A stretch of 64,000 nucleotides of DNA from Amblyornis subalaris (GCA_018881555.1 JACAXG010000012.1:496001-560000); one strand, 5' to 3'; positions 37,040 to 50,931 are shown, numbered from the stretch's first letter. Numbers and translations: made by a program. The notes: a model not told the origin generated them from the letters alone.

Positions 37040-40000
37040 GTATGTAACAACCCAACTCTGTATTAGTTACATAGAAGTGGCACTCTTTTTATTCTACACT
37101 TACCAAACCTATCACCTGATTTGTGTGAAGGAAACATTTTTTATACCTTTTAATTCCAGTTATACTCTGAAGAGCAAAGCATGGCAGAAATTTAATTCAG
37201 TCTACCTTTTTTTCTCTCTGAAAGCATCAATGAGCATGCAGAGAATGCAGGGAGATAGTGAAAATTCTTACTGTACCTTTAATCTACTGTAAGAATCCTT
37301 TTCTTATTAATAATACATGTGAAAGAATGAGCTTCAATGGACTGATTGGTTCCAGGTGCTCTATGTGCCTCAAATGATAACAATGAAAGCAGAGTTTTTA
37401 GAGATAGGAGTAAGAAAATAATGTATTTAATATGTACTTTTAGAAATAACTTCATATCCATTCATTTTAAGGGCACTAATCTAACCACACATTTTCAGTA
37501 CATATTCAATTTTTGCACTAATCTAGGATTTTGTCAAAGTATCCCTGTTGTGCCTTTGTCAAGCAGAATTTGAATAAAATGCCTGAATAAAAAGTAGAAG
37601 ACACTAAGGAAGAAATCAAGCCATACAATAAAAGTGCGTATGATATTGTATCAAGTATATAACCTATTGCACCGTGAAACAAAAGGAATGCTCAGTGATT
37701 TTCCAGTGCACTCACTTGGCACTCAACCCTCATCTGTGTCACCTGCCATAATGGTGAATTCAAATAAATTCATTTTCAGTTTTCATTGTTTGCTGTTCTT
37801 CTCTCCTACTTGTTTATTGTTATTGAGTTGGCTTTTGTGAGACTCTGATGAGTTTTGGTGGAAAAAACAGCGTATATTCAGCCTTCTAATCATTTGAAAT
37901 AGGGAATAGATTACTATAAAGAATGTGAAAATTATCAAATATAAATTGGTATAGCTGGAAATCAGTTTGTTCTGAGTTATGTCCTATTAGCAATCGAATT
38001 TTGCACAATGCAAATCAAAACACATGGAAATAAAAGTACAAAAGGAAAATTAAATTCTTATACTTTTCAACTTCTCTTTAATAAGTGTTTCATTCCTAAT
38101 AGAGAACCAGAGCATCTTCCCTTCACAACTATAAACAAAAAGCAATAAAAATGAGTTTGAGATTGAATGAGGATCCTGGTAAATGAAGCTGGCACCAGAG
38201 GGATGGAGGGTAGGAGGGCAAAGAAGGGTCAGAACTCCAGGAAATATGTGTGTGTACATGCATGTACTCTGAAGGGAGGATAGAGATGAAACCCAGGAGA
38301 GGGTGGCAAGAGATCATTAAAAGACTGATGGAAAACAAGTATCTAGAGAATAGAATTAAGAATACCTCAGCAAGGAGGTTAAAAATGAAACTTGGAGGTG
38401 TTGGGGTGCATTTCCTAAGCAGACTACTGCTACTCTGCAAGCAAGAGCTGTGTGACTGTGATGAGAAGATGGGGGTGACACCAAGGAGGAGACAAAGAAG
38501 AAGTGGGCAGATAGCCTGTAAAGTGGGTTATTTTTGAAAAGGACAAAAGTCAAGATTCGCAAGCTGAGTCAGCATTGTCACTTACTTAAATATACACTCT
38601 TAAAGATCCCAGAAACCTGCCGCTAAGCTTTTAACTTCTTTGTTGTATCAATAGAATCAANAACTCAAACTTCTAAATGTCTGTTTCACAATCAGTGTTT
38701 CAGCTGAGCCGAATCCTGCAGGCATGTCAGCAATATGGTTGGCTTTCACAAAACAGTTTTATACTTGCATACTCTTATTAATCACAGTTTATGGTCCTAA
38801 CACTATTCATGGTAGATGTATGCTTCTGGATGGTAGTTTTGTTAGCTAGAACCGATGCAGACATTGACGACCTATTCTGTNCTTTTTATGTTTTGTTTCT
38901 TTAGTAACAATATAGTAGTATCTGCTAAGGATGAAGTCTGTAGCACATTTGCAGAGAAATAATTTGAAATGGCCACTCAACCCTTTCAGTGGCTTTCTTT
39001 GCACCACAACATAAAATCACAATTTAGTATTTCATTGGGCAGAATAAATAACTGCAATTTAATAATTCAGAAGCCGAGCACAGGCTGGTGTAGGACACTG
39101 TACATGTGCACTGCTGGAGAGAGCAATGGGGCCCCAAAGCATCCCCTGTGTGCACCGTGAACCTCTGAGTCATCACCAGTCCCGGCTGCCTTGTGCTACT
39201 GCTCTATTACTGCCAAACATGAGCAGGCTCTGTGCTGCCTGCATATGTGCCTTTCCCTTCTCATTCCAGGGCTGGACTATTTGCATCAGTCCTGTATGAA
39301 AATCATAAGAAATCACTGAGGTGTACACAATATAAAGACCTCACAACAGTGAATTAAAACAAATGACTGTATCACTAAATCCTCATCTGAGATTTTGAAG
39401 ACATAGAACCCATCAGGACTTTAAGGGTTAAATTTAAATAATCTGACAATATGCAGCATTTGTAGAGTTGCAGCTGGCTTTTCGTAGGTATTCTCCAAAT
39501 ATAAACTATTTTATGTGCTGAGAATCCTGAGATGGAGCTGTTGAGAGTAATTAGGGAAATACAACCTTCCCCAGGAGTGATATGCTTTTGGAAACAGATT
39601 TTTAATCCTTTTTGTTATGAAGATAACTTACTGTTTAAAGAGAACTGTGCAGTTTCTCATGTTTGCATAATTATACCTTCATCTTGCCAGCTCTCTGTGG
39701 AAAGCATCATAATGGAAGATGAGAAAATGTTATAAGGGTGATGAAAATTTTTTTATCCAGAAAAATCAGTGGTAGTCCTCTNCTATTGTTTTAAAATATC
39801 TGTCAAGATGTATAGAAAAACGCTCTTGTAACTTGTCATTTTAATTTTGTTACTGTCAGGATAATGCTTCTTTCATATTAACATACAACTGGTACCTTAA
39901 GTGAACACTGAGGTCAGGAAAGAAGGAACCACAACCATAGTAAACTTGAGTATCCTAGTAGTAGTGTTTTCCTCTATTATTCACTNAGTTATCTTTGGTT

Positions 40001-40591
40001 CAAATGCGATGTCCAGTCTTTAAAACATACATTTTCTAAACTTAGAAATCAGAACAATTTCCAAGGCTTCCTGATCACAGTGTGGCTTTTTGAAATGAAA
40101 GCAGCAAAATTGCCTACTCATTGTAAGGCTACAAAAGACACAGAGATGGATGAGTTTGGATCAGTGACACAGTTTTTTATGTTATTATTTTAGTGGTAAA
40201 GCAGAGCAGGAGGAAAATCACAGTGAGTCAGTGCCAATGTATGACCAAATTATGCNGACACATTCTAAATGAATTAATTAAAAAACTGAACACATGTCAA
40301 AGGAGATTTGAGAAGTCTGTCTTCCAAAGATTTTAACAAGTTAACTCCTGAGAACAATCTTGAGACAACCTATTCTCAATTACAAACCTTACTTGAGATC
40401 TACTAAAATCATGAAAAAAGACTCCCTTTGACCTGGATGATTGATCAATTAAATCTTTCTCTGCCTAATGGCAGATCACTCATCTAGCAATGCTGACCTT
40501 TGTATGAGAGCCTCATGCTGGGATCAGCAGAGGCTTGCCAGCAGGGAGAAACACAACAGAATTAAAAAATGGAATGTGATTCAAAGCAACG

Positions 40592-40633
40592 CTTTTGCCT
40601 TCTTTTCTTTTTTTTTCTCTCTTTTTTTTTTTT
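40592..40633. repeat. Pyrimidine-rich tract (T runs with CT)
   Basis: Seen: about 40 bp of nearly pure T and C, ending in a run of 12 T. It could act as a polypyrimidine tract, but no AG acceptor with an open exon follows closely. Listed as low-complexity DNA. Confidence 0.8.
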
Positions 40634-42955
40634 AATATTTGATGTTATTTAGAGCTTTAAAAAGGGGANGCAAACAATCAGGTTTGGTAACAATGCTTTT
40701 CTGTAACTCTGTTACGCTTTTGTGATGCAAATTTATCACGTAATTCACACATCATAGGAAATGCTACATCATACAGCAGACTGCTAAGGAGTGACCAGTC
40801 ACTGATGAGTTCTTTAGATCAGTGTTTTGACAGTGGAACAGTCTTGTTGAGTCTCTTAACACCTTAAACCGTAATGGAAGGCAATCAAGTCTGACTGAGA
40901 ACTCAAATTCCCATAGGAAACAGCATACAGTACCTAATAGATTAAGATACCCATTCAGTGAAGTAAAGGTCGAGTACCANTGAGAAAAGAGAAAAATCTA
41001 CTGCACACCGTGCTTATATTATGCTTAAATTATAAAGCAAACCTTTTATCAAAAGTTTATTCTCGTATTCTCAAAAAAACCGTAATAGTACTAAGGGTTT
41101 AGATGATTTCCTTCATCTTTTTACAAATCAAAATATTTATCATACTGAACTCACTTGAAGTGAACGAATTTGNTCTAAAGATAGTTATTTAAAGAGAGAG
41201 AGTATTTTGTCTCTGCTGGTAGTAGCAGTTTATGTGAAAAAGCCAAATAGTTCTGTCACAGACCAGGATGATGGTTAAGAAATGGAAAACATCTCTTCTG
41301 GCAGGTTCACTGTTCATTTCTGACACCTGGCTGATACAATATTGAGCACTTAAATTTATGGCATATGACAGTCTGAAAAATAAGGCATTATGCTTGCATA
41401 CACAGAACCCCCTTCTGAATTTCTTCACATCTGATTTGTACAATATTTTCATTTTTTAGTAAAGGATTTATTTCAGAAAGTTTTCTTATAAATGTNTGGT
41501 TATACATGGATAATCATTCTTTATGCCTGTAAAAAGTGTGTGAAGTCTGCCTAAGAAGCCTTTTGGGTCTGTTACAAGACTAGGTTGTTTTGGTTTTCCA
41601 ATGTATTTGATGGGTAATTTAAACTAGAAGTGGAAAGCTGTTTTGCTTCCATATTGTTTGTAGCAAAGGCTGACAATCTACTAAAGGTTTTTGGAACTGA
41701 AACTTAGAAGTCTACTGTTAATAAGAAAACACTCTCCCAGGTACTGAAAGAACCATAGAAATCCACATTTTTCAAGTGGCAGTCAACAGATGAAAGAGGT
41801 ACACTCCTTCTACAACCCTACATTTATTTTCTCTACATTGCAGTTGCCTTTAAAATGCTAGGATTATACAAAATTGTTCATACAGCCCCTACTTGAAAAA
41901 AGCTTCCTTGTTTAATACTTCNTTTCTCACTCACCATATAAACACACAATTGAAGAAATCCCAGACCTGTTTTTTTGCCTGTTCCATAGCCTGTCCAGAA
42001 GTTTTGTTTTACTAGCTGTAGTGAAAACTAACCTACATGTGTGTGTCCGTAGATAACCAAACCTTTACAGAAAATAAATACTCAAAGATGACACACACCC
42101 TGTTATTTGGAAGTGCAAGAATGTTGTGAAATATTTCAAAACTGGTCGGCTTTAGTGCTGGAATGAAAGAGCTTGATACCAAGAACCATACAATATTTGC
42201 ATCTCCATTTAACCTTGATTCTCTTTCTGGCTGCTGAGCACTGAAAAATTAAAGCTAGTTTGTTTTCATATTATTCTGTGTACCTACCTAATGGGACTCA
42301 CTGCAGGATTTGGGGGAAAAAAATTCTGTGTTTCAAGAAGAAATCTCACTGGAATTAAAGTAATTTGAGTAATGGCCAAGATTTTCAAAAAGACCTACAG
42401 TTCTCTGATTTCTCCTGCTTGAGAAAGGCAGAATTGACATGCTCCAAAAGCATTAATTAGCTAGTCTATTTAAAGTATTACAAAAATTAATACCTGTTAA
42501 AGGCCACACCACACACTTGCAGTATAGAAGGATTTTAATACCTGGGCATAGACTGAAGTGCATGACAGGCAGAAAATCTGCAGTCACCGTGCAGCTTTGG
42601 CACCGGCCTCTTCCTGGTGCAGTACAGCCCATACAGCAACTTAGGGGCAAGGACTTGCTCCGTTGGCACTCCAGAAGGGCAAGTCCTGAGAAGCGTTAGA
42701 GTGGATCTTTGGCTCTTCAGAGTTGTAAATGAACAGTCAATTTAGCTGGACCATGCACTGACTCCTTTTGGTTGGATTTTTTCCTAACAGAAAAGTTTGA
42801 AAAGTCTTTGCAAGGTACAGGAGAGCTCTACTCAATACAGTGTTCTAATGCCTGGGCAAAACTTGTAACAATAAAGATGGGATATGTAGATGGTCCACAT
42901 TTAAGACTATTAAAAACTGTTGTGAAATCGCTCTCTTATCCATTCTGTATTTCAG

Positions 42956-43068
42956 ATTACTCTTCAGAAAGTGGAGGGAGAGAATTAAAAGACAAAAAAA
43001 AGACAAAAAAAGAGACAACTAAATTAGCTGTTTCACAAAGATTACTAAAATGTTGTAATTGCATATAA
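42956..43068 (+). other. Lysine-rich open segment behind a good splice acceptor
   Basis: Seen: CTCTCTTATCCATTCTGTATTTCAG is a near-ideal acceptor (AG at 42954-42955; given here only as a motif). The frame that follows is open to TAA at 43066, with a charged beginning YSSESGGRELKDKKKTKK and the cysteine-rich end LLKCCNCI. No good donor follows, so it could only be a terminal exon, and no clear AATAAA lies within the next 100 bp. The A-rich run creates the lysines. Low confidence. Confidence 0.15.
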
Positions 43069-46000
43069 TTATCTGTAACTAGATAGAAAAATATGTGCCA
43101 GTGGAGATGTAACAAGAAGTTACTTCAGACAGCTGTTCTTTTCTATCAGAACAGGCTGTGCTCAATTATGTAAAAACAGAATAATACAGAAGCATATTTT
43201 TATATTTTATATTTTAAGGTTATAAATTAGCTCTCACAATTTACTGAGATACTCTCTTATTGCTATGTGGTACTGATCCTTGTGGGAGAAAGTGTTTTGA
43301 AGAAACTTATAAGAACTAGGTTTATTTTTCTTAATTCCAAGCTAATTCTGTCCAATCCCATTTCAAGTTGGTGGTGTAGAGGACCATTGCCATTTACTAT
43401 GGTCATCCAGTCGAGGTCTAGATGTTGAGCCATGGCTGAGGAAGAAGGCAAAGCCTCTGTGGTGAGACAATGGCTTAGCAGCCTATTAGCAATTTCTGTA
43501 GATGTTCCAAGGTAATTCGTAAGAGGGCTCATGTCTAGTCTCATTTCCTTCTCACCTTAACATAATGTCTTTGACCTAAAGAGACCAATGAAATCTGANA
43601 GTCTGCACTTGACAAGGGGCATTTTGAACCAGTACAATTCAGTCTTCATAAACACTGAGCTCATTTTTGAAAGTGTGTGAAATCTTGTTTGTTCTATAAA
43701 ACCCATTGGCTCAACAATGTTCCATATAAAATTACAATGAGTTTTTTGCCAGGCAGACATAGATAATATTCCCTGTCTTTGGGGAGGAAAAATTGTACTT
43801 AATGACATCCTTGTTGGATGAATGTAAATTGGCTACATCAGTGTCTAGATTAGGCTAAGGTAGCACTGATTTTACCTAAGAATTTCTTCGATGTGCAGAT
43901 ACTAAATTTGCTGTACTTAAAAACATTAAGTAGCCATTTGCCTTGACTTCTGCTGGTATTTCTGATTATCACTAGCCACTCAGAAACTCAGACTGCCTTT
44001 GCAAAGCAGTTCCACCTTCTCTTGATACGAGTAGTATATTTTGCAACCAACATCATTATTTTGGATGTTTTCTTCTAACCTTTTTACTCGGTCACCATCT
44101 GTTAGAGCAGCTGCATATTTTGTGTGAAGCAAGATAGGCCACTGGTTTTGTTGTATTTAGGAGCATGCACCGGTGAGAGCTCTGTGTCCCTGGCTGGGCA
44201 AAGACCTTCACTGAGCATGGAGCCAGGGAGGAGTCCCACCTTCCTGAACTACTGCTAGTGCTCCCTGCAGCCCTGGGGCACTTCTTGTTATTAGAAATAA
44301 CTGTAAGCAATAATGAAATATTTACAAATTCATAATTTAAACAGGGATATTAAACACAATGGGCATGCCAGAATGCTTCCAGTTTTGGAAGTATTAAGAT
44401 TAATCAAATATGATGTTTGGCCGTTCAGTCCTTATTAAATAAAGACTATAGATATTTTTCCTTAAAATTTACCATGGGATTTATCTTGAACCTCTTACAA
44501 GAATAAATACACAGAATGATCTGGAAAAGTAAAAGAATTCAGTGGCTGATGCCAGTACACAGCTTTCAGAAAGAAGCACAAGTTTAACAATATCAGTAAA
44601 ATACACATACTGGAGGAATGCTTAACTTTTAACAGATTGTGGGAGAATAAATTGGTGCTAAGCTTGCTGGGAAGGTAGCAGTTCTATCACTGATTCAGGA
44701 TGTACTGGACATATTTTCCAGCAAGTACCCAGAAGAGTAGTAACTAATATATTCTCTGTGCAAACAAGGTAATGGGAAGCAAATTGATTGCTGTTTCTTT
44801 GTTTTATTAAATATCACTTCTTTGAGAAGATAGCAGTTTGAGGTTTGGTGTACCATTGAAAACTACTTTTTGCTGTCGAGGAATAGCTTGTGATACAGTT
44901 GGAAGGATTTACTTTCTTAAAATATCACAAAATTAAAACCAACAAGCCACGAAAACATCTTCTCTCTGCCCTTCTTTTAACTTGAAATAAGTGTGTAGGA
45001 GACTTCACCAGCAGTTTACAGCCTTAATGACTTTCTCAGAGGCCTTAAACAANTAGACACAGTTACGGCTTTATATGCCAACCATATACATTGCGAATGA
45101 GTTACCCTTATGCAGAAGTCTGCCTCATCTCTTTTTTATAGATAAACAATGTGTATATATTAACAATCACATATTTCCAAAGATATAGCCATTAAAAAAA
45201 ATGCAATTATATATATTTGCATATTATATATTACTAATAGTAGTTAACTTTAAGAATTTCAGGAAGTCAGCTGGATTCTACAGCACCTCATGATATGCCA
45301 ATCTTCTTTTAATAGTAGGAAAAAATATAGACTTCCATTTGTGTACAAATTAAGAGGACTTTGCTGCATCTGGAAGCATTCAAGTGACTGCTGTAAGAGC
45401 TATTTGTCTGTGTGTCAAACAAAGATCATGCAGCAAGGGACTAGTTCTGCTTCAGGCACCTATGGACACATTCAATGCCAAGTCTGGACTTTCTTGTTAG
45501 CTGCATTTTTTTCATAGAAACTATCCATTCACATGAATAATCAGTTTTCTTAAGTGATATTCCTTTTTCCTTTTAGTAAGATCATCAGAAGAAAGCCTCT
45601 CTTTGTTTTAGCTGCTTTTTCAAATCGTTTCAAATTAGTTCATGACTCCACACAGACTTATTTCATCTGCAGGATGACAAAAGCTTTCTTGATCACAGGA
45701 ATGTAATTTTCTGTTAATGAGAGCTCTTGAGATTTCTCACATGAGCAGCAAATTTACAAAAATTGTTTCTTTTAAGATTCATTTCATGGAATACTACTAA
45801 ATTAGGTCAGGCATAAAACGTTCAGGCTCATATCTCTAGAAAGAACNTAACTGCTACCATTCACTAATAGGAATGTATTCTAGTAGCATTGAGGTTAACT
45901 CTCTAAGCATCACTGTTTGCCTCTATTTATAACTACTGCAGTATAGGGGAAATACTGACCATGTGTCTCAGATAAAGCTAAAAGGGAATCCTGTGACCAA

Positions 46001-48479
46001 ACTATGCTGAATGTGATTTACAGAAAAATTTCTCCATGCATTTTATAGAGCTATTAAAGTAATATAATATAATCAATAATGAGATTTATGCTGCTTAATA
46101 TTATTGATTTTTTTAGTGCAAAGAGTAGGTCATATTAGGCACAATATATATTCTCTTTTAATTACTGAAAATGGCTGTTTTCTGCTTTTGAATAGTCAAT
46201 GCTCCAAAAAAAAAATGGGGAAAGGTATTTTTTTCAAAATGTTATTTTCCTATCACACTTTTCTAATTTTCATTTAGAATCCTGAGGAATTTATATGGTG
46301 TATCTAGTCATAAGTTTTTACTATTGCACATACCTTGCAAAAATTGTTCAACTTCTGAAAAACTTACTTTTCCATAAAAGAAACAATAGAAGTTCATCAT
46401 TATTTGCCCATTATGATACAAAAGATTTCAGTGCAAATGAACTGTATATAGCAGGTTTGTTATCATAGTAACTGTTCATGTTAAAGACAAAAATTATGTT
46501 TAAAAAACCCCAACCCTCACGTGTAATCTATAACTGGTGTTAGATTGATTTTCCTCTGGTAAGATAATATTTAAAATAGGGATTACAAGATTTTATTGAC
46601 CTGCTGGCATTTTCTTTGCCATCCACAGGGGTGTTTCCTCTGTCTTCAAGTGTAACAGAAGTTATTTGAATTAGTATTTCATTAGTATTAATAGTTTNTA
46701 AGATAATTGCAGGATGGCTCTTAGGATGACTGATAAGAATTCAGGTGTAAAACTGGTGCTATCAGAGCAGAGGTGGTTTTGACTCTGCTGGAGTTTGACT
46801 GTGAGCTATCAAATTGCTCCATGAAGAGGTAGAGACTACTAGAAAAATCAAGATTATTCTGCTGCAAGAAAATTATTTCCCATAATTTAAAAAGCACAGA
46901 GAAATTCCCTCCTTAGGTAATTGTTTCTTCATATATTTTTTTAACACTGAGATTCATTTAGACTGTTATTTCAGGATGCAGAAAACTTGGTGATGGAGAA
47001 AGGCATGTGAAAGAGAAACTAAGTAACAAAAGGCAACGGTCATGTAGAACAAATCATTCGATTTACTAAGAAAGAACGCTGAATTCCCTTATGCAGATTG
47101 TTCCTCTCAAATTAATTCTCTTCAATTTGATTTTGTGGTGCTGCAGTACTGGGCTAGACTAGACTAGAGACCAGTACCATTAGGAAATCCAGTGGTAGCT
47201 CTTGAAGGTTACTGAGTTAGTGTCCTACCTAACAATATTTGGAGAATATATGTCTGATCCTTATTGTTTAAAATTCTGTGTATCAACTCCATATTTCTCA
47301 GAGTGAAAGCTGCAGCATCATTCAAGGCTAATGGGTGGTACTGGATTTGGTAAAATCCAATTGTAAAACCTGAAAGTTTAGTGCCACAGATTCAGGTCAC
47401 TGTTCTTTAGGTCTGTCCTTGTACTCATCAAACAAAGAACATTCTAGCAGGCATTGATACAAAACTGGAAACCNCTTACTACAGCTTTCAACTCATTAAA
47501 GGTTTTCCCAGTTGGCGCTATAGGGATAAAAGCTCTTATAAATGGATTGCAGGGGGAGATAGAAATACAAGGAGAAAATAGTTACATGGATTAATGAAGA
47601 GTGCGTGAAATTAATCAGTTTTAAAATAGTTGGCAAGCTGAATAAACTTATTTAGGTAAATATGCTCTCCTCCAGGAGACAGGAGGATCAGAATACAACA
47701 CAGAACCTGTAGAACAGCTATTTAAATCATATAAATAAAGAAATGCTTGAGAAATTTTAATCAACATATTGTCAACATTTGTGCTCATTTTAAGATGCTA
47801 AAATAAACCATTAAAGGAGTTCCTGAACATCTTGGAATTAGTTTTGTAAAAGCATGAACATAGTTCTGTGAAATATCTGGAAAATGGGGACAAAGAAAAT
47901 GAAAGCAGCAGCATCAATCTTTCTTCTAAATCCTAAACCTGAACAATATAATGCTCCCTGGCATTGTCCATACGTTTGCACCAGCTGGTGGTATTGTTCA
48001 GACTTGTGCTATGATTCATACACACACAAAAAACTGTGTATGACAAAGAGATTGTTACTTCTCTTTTAGTTTCCTGCTAGGAAACTCGAGGCAAGATGAC
48101 ATACGTAATCAGTTAACTCAGTCTTTTGTCAGGGACGTCAACTGAACAAGTTTATGATTTTTTTCTGTGCTGAATTAAACTGTTATTTCCAGACAAGTTT
48201 CTCAGACAAAGGCAGAAAGTGCTGGCAACTATTTGGAACTTGGAAAATGTGATTTACAAGAAAGCTACCTAGAGTGCTTTATTGGGAAGTTCTTCATATC
48301 TTTGTTCCTCAGTCTTCTGTGTTACTTATTCATTATATTTCTACTAATTCTTCTTTATTAATTATCATCTCCTAATAGTCCAGTGAAAGTGTGGACTTCA
48401 TATCAGCAGGCAAGAACATTTGGTATTTTTCTCCTTCATTTTATTTTAGTCTTCTTTTTCTTTGTTTTCATCCTTCAAG

Positions 48480-48565
48480 ATCTTACCAGAAAATGCTTCA
48501 GATCTTTTCAGGTCAACAGCAGAAAAAGAATATCCCTTATTTGAATAGTTTTGGCTGAATGATGG
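48480..48565 (+). other. 86-bp segment with excellent splice acceptor and donor (possible non-coding exon)
   Basis: Seen: a long pyrimidine tract (TTCTTTTTCTTTG, then CATCCTTCAAG; AG at 48478-48479) and a perfect donor GG|GTAAGTGAT (GT at 48566-48567) bound 86 bp. All three frames contain a stop, so if spliced it would be a terminal coding or non-coding exon. The same bases on the - strand also carry a second splice pair (see the next entry). It lies about 90 bp left of a CR1 element. Confidence 0.25.
48487..48554 (-). other. 68-bp antisense exon candidate overlapping the previous segment
   Basis: Seen on the - strand: acceptor CCCATCATTCAG (AG at 48556-48555) and strong donor TCTG|GTAAGA (GT at 48486-48485). 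One frame is open through it (QNYSNKGYSFSAVDLKRSEA and a few more residues). If unspliced, it continues into a highly charged end (KDENKEKED) followed by TAA and an AATAAA-like TAAAATAAAATG. This could be the tail of an old retrocopy or simple chance. It cannot be used together with the + strand candidate in one transcript. Confidence 0.18.
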
Positions 48566-48654
48566 GTAAGTGATACTTACACCATAAAAAGATNAGAAGT
48601 GGTCTACATGCCGTTCTATAATTATTGAAGCAGAGCTGAAGTTCTGTGTTTGTA

Positions 48655-49369
48655 AGTTGTGACAGGGTCCTGCATCTGGGGAGGAATAACCCCACACACC
48701 AGCAGAGGCTGGGGGGCTGACCTGCTGGGAAGCAGCTCTGTGGAGATAGACCTCGGGGTCCTGGTGGACAAGCAGCTGTCCGTGAGCCAGCAGCGCCCTT
48801 GTGGCCAAGAAGGCCAATGGGGTCCTGGGGTGCTTTAGGAAGAGCATTGCCAGCAGGTCTCCTCAGCGCTGGTGAAACACATCTGGAGTGCTGTGTCCAG
48901 TTCTGGGCTCCTCAGGACAAGAAGGACATGGAGCTCCTGCAGCAGGTCTAGCAAAGGGCTACAAAGGTGAGTAGGGGTCTGGAGCACCTCACTCACAAGG
49001 AGACGCTGAGGGAGCCGGGCCTGTTCAGCCTGGAGAAGACTGAAGAGGGGGCCTCATCAATGTCTGTAAGTGTCTGAAGGAAGGGTGTCAGGAGGATGGA
49101 TCTAGGCTCTGCTCGGCACTGCCCATCAGTAGGACAAGAGGCAGTGGGCAGAAGCTGATGCACAGGAAGTTCCACCTGAACACGAGGAAGAACTTTCTTG
49201 TGAGGGTGACTGTGCACTGGAACAGGTTGCCTAGAGAGGTTGTAGAGTCTCCCTCACTGGAGATACTCAGAAGCCATCTGGACACAATCCTAGTAACATG
49301 CTCTAGGAGACCTTGCTTGAGCAGGCAGGTTGGACTAGGTGACCTCCAGAGGNGCTTTCCAACTTTAAC
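48655..49369 (+). mobile_element. CR1 LINE fragment, about 0.7 kb (end of ORF2 and 3' UTR)
   Basis: Seen: GGGTCCTGCATCTGGGG near 48665, GTCCTGGTGGACAAGCAGC near 48758, GCCCTTGTGGCCAAGAAGGC, GAAGTTCCACCTGAACA, GTGCACTGGAACAGGTTGCC and, at the end, GGTTGGACTAGGTGACCTCC. Known: these, in this order, are the 3' portion of avian CR1, covering the last part of the reverse-transcriptase ORF2 and the conserved 3' UTR. The coding part is broken by stops and frameshifts (for example in the segment encoding the terminal reverse-transcriptase residues), so the copy is dead. The 3' end meets CCCCCCACC and an A run rather than a clean ATTCTATGA tail. Better preserved than the copy at 15.2 kb, so younger. 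Confidence 0.92.
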
Positions 49370-50854
49370 ACCCCCCACCAAAAAAAATTAAGACATTTTT
49401 AAGAATTAAAAATACTGTGCTCATACACTGCAAAAAGAGGTCCAGCAATTCACGCAATGTTGTGTTTGTGAATGAATACATAATTCATTATTCAATTAAA
49501 TAAGTGGTGTGACTGAATATTCATAGGTATTGTGTTACATGCAAATTAAGTAAATATAAATTAATCCTTGGGGTAATATTACCAAAATGGCTGTGTTTTA
49601 TAGTTTCTATGTGAGAAGATAAATTTGCAAGGAAAAGAGCAATGTGAGGTCAAGGTGTGGAAAAGGCAATAAAAACGTCTGAGAAGACAAATGAACATTC
49701 TCACATCCTGATAAGAAGGAAAGACTTTCACCTTTTGGTTTGCATTTCTTTAAAAATTTCACAGTTGCCTGAAAATGAAGTTGTTAATGATTTCAAAATA
49801 TGAGGTGACAATAATGCTATCTTAAATCAACACACCAACAGTTTAGAGTAGCATATCAGGAGCTCAGGTGCCTTGGAACTATTTGATTACTGAAGTAAGA
49901 AAGAACCTACTTTGTGTACATCATTCAACTCTTTAGAAACCTTCTTATATGGATAACTTCATCATCATTTTGAAAAGAAAAAAATGTGATTTTTTTCTCT
50001 TTCATCCCTTAATACAATGTATGAGTGAATAGAAAAACTACATAGGTACACAGTTTTTATGGTTCATTACTCAAGGTCCTTTTTTCTTTTTTTTTTTTTT
50101 ATTTTGACAGTAATATTGACTTAATATTCCAGTATTAGCTCAGTATTCCATAGTTATTCCACAGATAACATGTGTGAAAATACCAGATCACTCCTGGATG
50201 ACCCAAAGAGGACAGGACACAGATTTAATATTCCAGATCTTTTTAGACCAAAGCCTGAGCAGGTTTTAGAGTGAAATGAAATGTGGCACCCTCTGTGAAC
50301 TGCATGAGAAGTAAGGAGGGGAGGGTAAAACCTCTTGCTTTCTTCAGTATCTCCTTTTTGTGACATATTTCTCCCTCTGTAACGAGCATTTACATTTTGA
50401 GAATCCAGAAGTCAAGTTATTTTCTATAAACAGACAGGGAGGTGTGAGCTCTTGACATCATTCTGATCCTATTTGAATGACAGTGGTTGAAAATTCACTG
50501 CTACTGTTTTGAATCCTTCAAGGTACACTGAAGTCAAAGAGAAGGCAGATGGAAAAATTCAAAGAGGGGAGAGAAGTGGGAAGGAAAATGAGGGGATGCA
50601 ATAGAGAACTCTCAAGTAACGCATGGAAAATAGGAAGTCAAGAAAAAAGTGGGGAGGTAAAAAGCTGGTAATGATCACATTCGCAGCTCTCAATGAAATG
50701 TGAGTACTGGCTATGCAGGTTATCGTTCTATTCCTATCTGTTCATATAGGTCACCTCCTATGCTGGTCTACCTTTTCTGTCAGTAGGATAGAGACGTTTT
50801 TGCCTCCTGGGGAAGTAGCAAAGTTTTCTAGTAAAGAGAATGTTTAAATATTGT

Positions 50855-50859
<5 letters not shown>
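49370..50859. other. AT-rich DNA; nothing recognised except poly-T
   Basis: Contains a T run near 50080-50105 and a purine-rich (A/G) patch at about 50,550-50,660. No gene or named repeat seen. Confidence 0.7.
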
Positions 50860-50903
<44 letters not shown>

Positions 50904-50905
50904 AC
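50860..50905. repeat. (TA)n / (TGTA)n microsatellite
   Basis: Seen: about 15 TA dinucleotides passing into GTAT units. It abuts the 3' end of the CR1 stub that follows, so it may have expanded from the CR1 tail repeat region. Likely length-polymorphic. Confidence 0.95.
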
Positions 50906-50931
50906 ACAGATATAGATATATGGGTAAAGAT

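Larger units (their letters stand above)
31156..48479. other. Long AT-rich non-coding stretch; one exon candidate
   Basis: About 17 kb with no recognisable gene and no CR1 or LTR that I can name. It contains an A/C-rich tract (32701-32798), a pyrimidine tract (40592-40633), a 165-bp exon candidate (36875-37039), a lysine-rich open segment behind a good acceptor at 42956, and small GC-richer patches at 35.2-35.5, 42.6 and 44.2 kb. The remaining frames on both strands look random. Most likely intron or intergenic DNA. Confidence 0.6.

Noticed and set aside
40660..40745. Possible conserved non-coding element (homeobox-like TAAT/CACGTAAT-rich patch), and a similar patch at 59.47-59.69 kb
   Set aside because: They look conserved in style only. 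Without an alignment there is no evidence, and AT-rich DNA often gives such motifs.
48446..48847. 133-codon - strand frame as a single protein
   Set aside because: Its larger part runs antisense through the CR1 element beginning at about 48655, so the frame as a whole cannot be one gene. Only the non-CR1 end is discussed.
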